From a virus: a stretch of DNA of 20,785 bases. Under the pieces are notes generated by a model. The model was given only the letters and a program-made list of their open reading frames with translations, did no database searches and had not been told where the DNA came from. Position numbers and translations under genes: made by a program. This document shows, piece after piece, positions 20,058 to 20,785 of this stretch. Within the stretch, counting starts at the first letter, position 1, and each line of letters starts with the position of its first letter. The DNA is taken from IMG/VR virus record IMGVR_UViG_3300011113_000571, positions 1 to 20,785 of that record. One strand, given 5' to 3'.

Positions 20058-20785
20058 GTGGCAATAGGAAGACTTGGTTCTTTTAAAACTTCAACTACCG
20101 TTGGATTAAACACCAACACTGCACTGTATACATCAACTGGAACCTTATCAAAGGTTACTATCAATGTAACAAATCAGGGTGTAGAAGACGCCACTTTTTC
20201 TATTGGCATTAGTTCAGGAACAGCATTTAGAGATTCTGATTTTATTGTTTTTGGTCAAACCATTAAAAGAGGAACCTATGCATCAATTACAAACATTGCT
20301 GTTTGTAGTGGAGAAACAATTTTTGCGAGATCAAATGAAGCAGACGTAAGTTTTGTTGCTCATTCTGTTTTAGATTATGATGCTTCTATTGGATCACTTT
20401 TTGGTAGACAAGAATCTGTAAGAACTTCTTTATCTGGTCCAGCTCCTGTAAACAATCCTGTAGTTCTTTACACTGCACCAAGAGCGGCACAAGTTAGCAT
20501 TTCAATTAACAATACCAGTCAAGATGACGCTACTTATTCGATTGGTATTTCTTCTGGTGGTCTAACACAATTTACTTCTGCTGATTATATTATCTTTGGA
20601 CAATCTCTTCCAAAGAGAACTACGCAAATTATTGATTCAATTGGAATTGGTACAGGTCAAAGCATTATTGTAAAAGCAAATGAACCTGATGTAACTTTTG
20701 TTGCTTATGATCTTCCAACATCAATTCTTGAAAAAACGGGTAGTGATGCAATTAGTATTGCATCAAGTGTAACTGCTCGTGGTGG
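20058..20785 (+). CDS. Structural protein with two repeated domains, 3' end outside window
   Basis: An open frame runs from 20040 to the window end; GTG at 20058 is the only reasonable start and gives 242 codons so far. After VAIGRLGSFKTSTT, residues about 18-108 and 127-217 are two copies of one unit. Shared elements are LYT, then (I/V)xNxxxxDATFSIGISSG and DATYSIGISSG, then DFIVFGQ and DYIIFGQ, then EADVSFVAH and EPDVTFVAY. The 9046 protein resembles one unit. Ser- and Thr-rich, with one cysteine and no enzyme motif, it looks like a beta-sandwich virion protein. A late promoter match lies 22 bases before the start. The ribosome site is weak (AAGAGA). Confidence 0.75.
   Translation, partial: MAIGRLGSFKTSTTVGLNTNTALYTSTGTLSKVTINVTNQGVEDATFSIGISSGTAFRDSDFIVFGQTIKRGTYASITNIAVCSGETIFARSNEADVSFVAHSVLDYDASIGSLFGRQESVRTSLSGPAPVNNPVVLYTAPRAAQVSISINNTSQDDATYSIGISSGGLTQFTSADYIIFGQSLPKRTTQIIDSIGIGTGQSIIVKANEPDVTFVAYDLPTSILEKTGSDAISIASSVTARG

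Overview
This window reads as part of the genome of a T4-like cyanophage (a myovirus of marine Synechococcus or Prochlorococcus). The grounds are a psbA-psbD pair next to virion genes, matches to the T4-type late promoter NATAAATA ahead of structural genes, very tight gene packing, and many small or overlapping genes. psbA and psbD look more GC-rich than the AT-rich remainder, as expected for photosynthesis genes taken from a cyanobacterium. No tRNA, rRNA, CRISPR array, integrase or insertion sequence was seen, and no stretch over 300 bases lacks a gene.

Layout. (1) 1-1526: 3' end of psbA (D1) and complete psbD (D2), each closed by a strong intrinsic terminator. (2) 1526-5017: an auxiliary cassette with a metallophosphoesterase, a small ORF, a tryptophan-halogenase-like flavoenzyme, three small unknown proteins and a 2-oxoglutarate/Fe(II) oxygenase. 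(3) 5076-13904: late virion/tail-fibre genes. These include a phage-type N-terminal fibre protein, a 999-residue fibre with carbohydrate-binding-like repeats and a probable beta-helix, two small beta-rich proteins, three tandem cysteine- and glycine-rich paralogues, and an acidic protein ending in a DGDGDG calcium-loop-like motif. (4) 13996-19996: a sugar module with a family-9-like glycosyltransferase, a carbamoyltransferase, an RfaE2-like cytidylyltransferase, an RfaE1-like kinase, a small HAD hydrolase, a second oxygenase, a cupin and, on the minus strand, an HldD-like epimerase. (5) 20058 to the end: a partial structural gene with two copies of one domain.

The regulation appears split. 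Three sites with the same spacing and hexamers, TTTACA-N17-TATAAT, precede the halogenase, the small-gene cluster and the sugar module. NATAAATA late motifs precede the structural genes. The sugar module would supply most enzymes from D-glycero-D-manno-heptose 7-phosphate to ADP-L-glycero-D-manno-heptose plus a transferase, suggesting phage-directed synthesis of a heptose- or carbamoyl-decorated glycan on the host surface or the virion. The strongest candidate for something little described is the trio of Cys/Gly-rich proteins. The heptose module, with its reordered kinase and cytidylyltransferase genes, is second.
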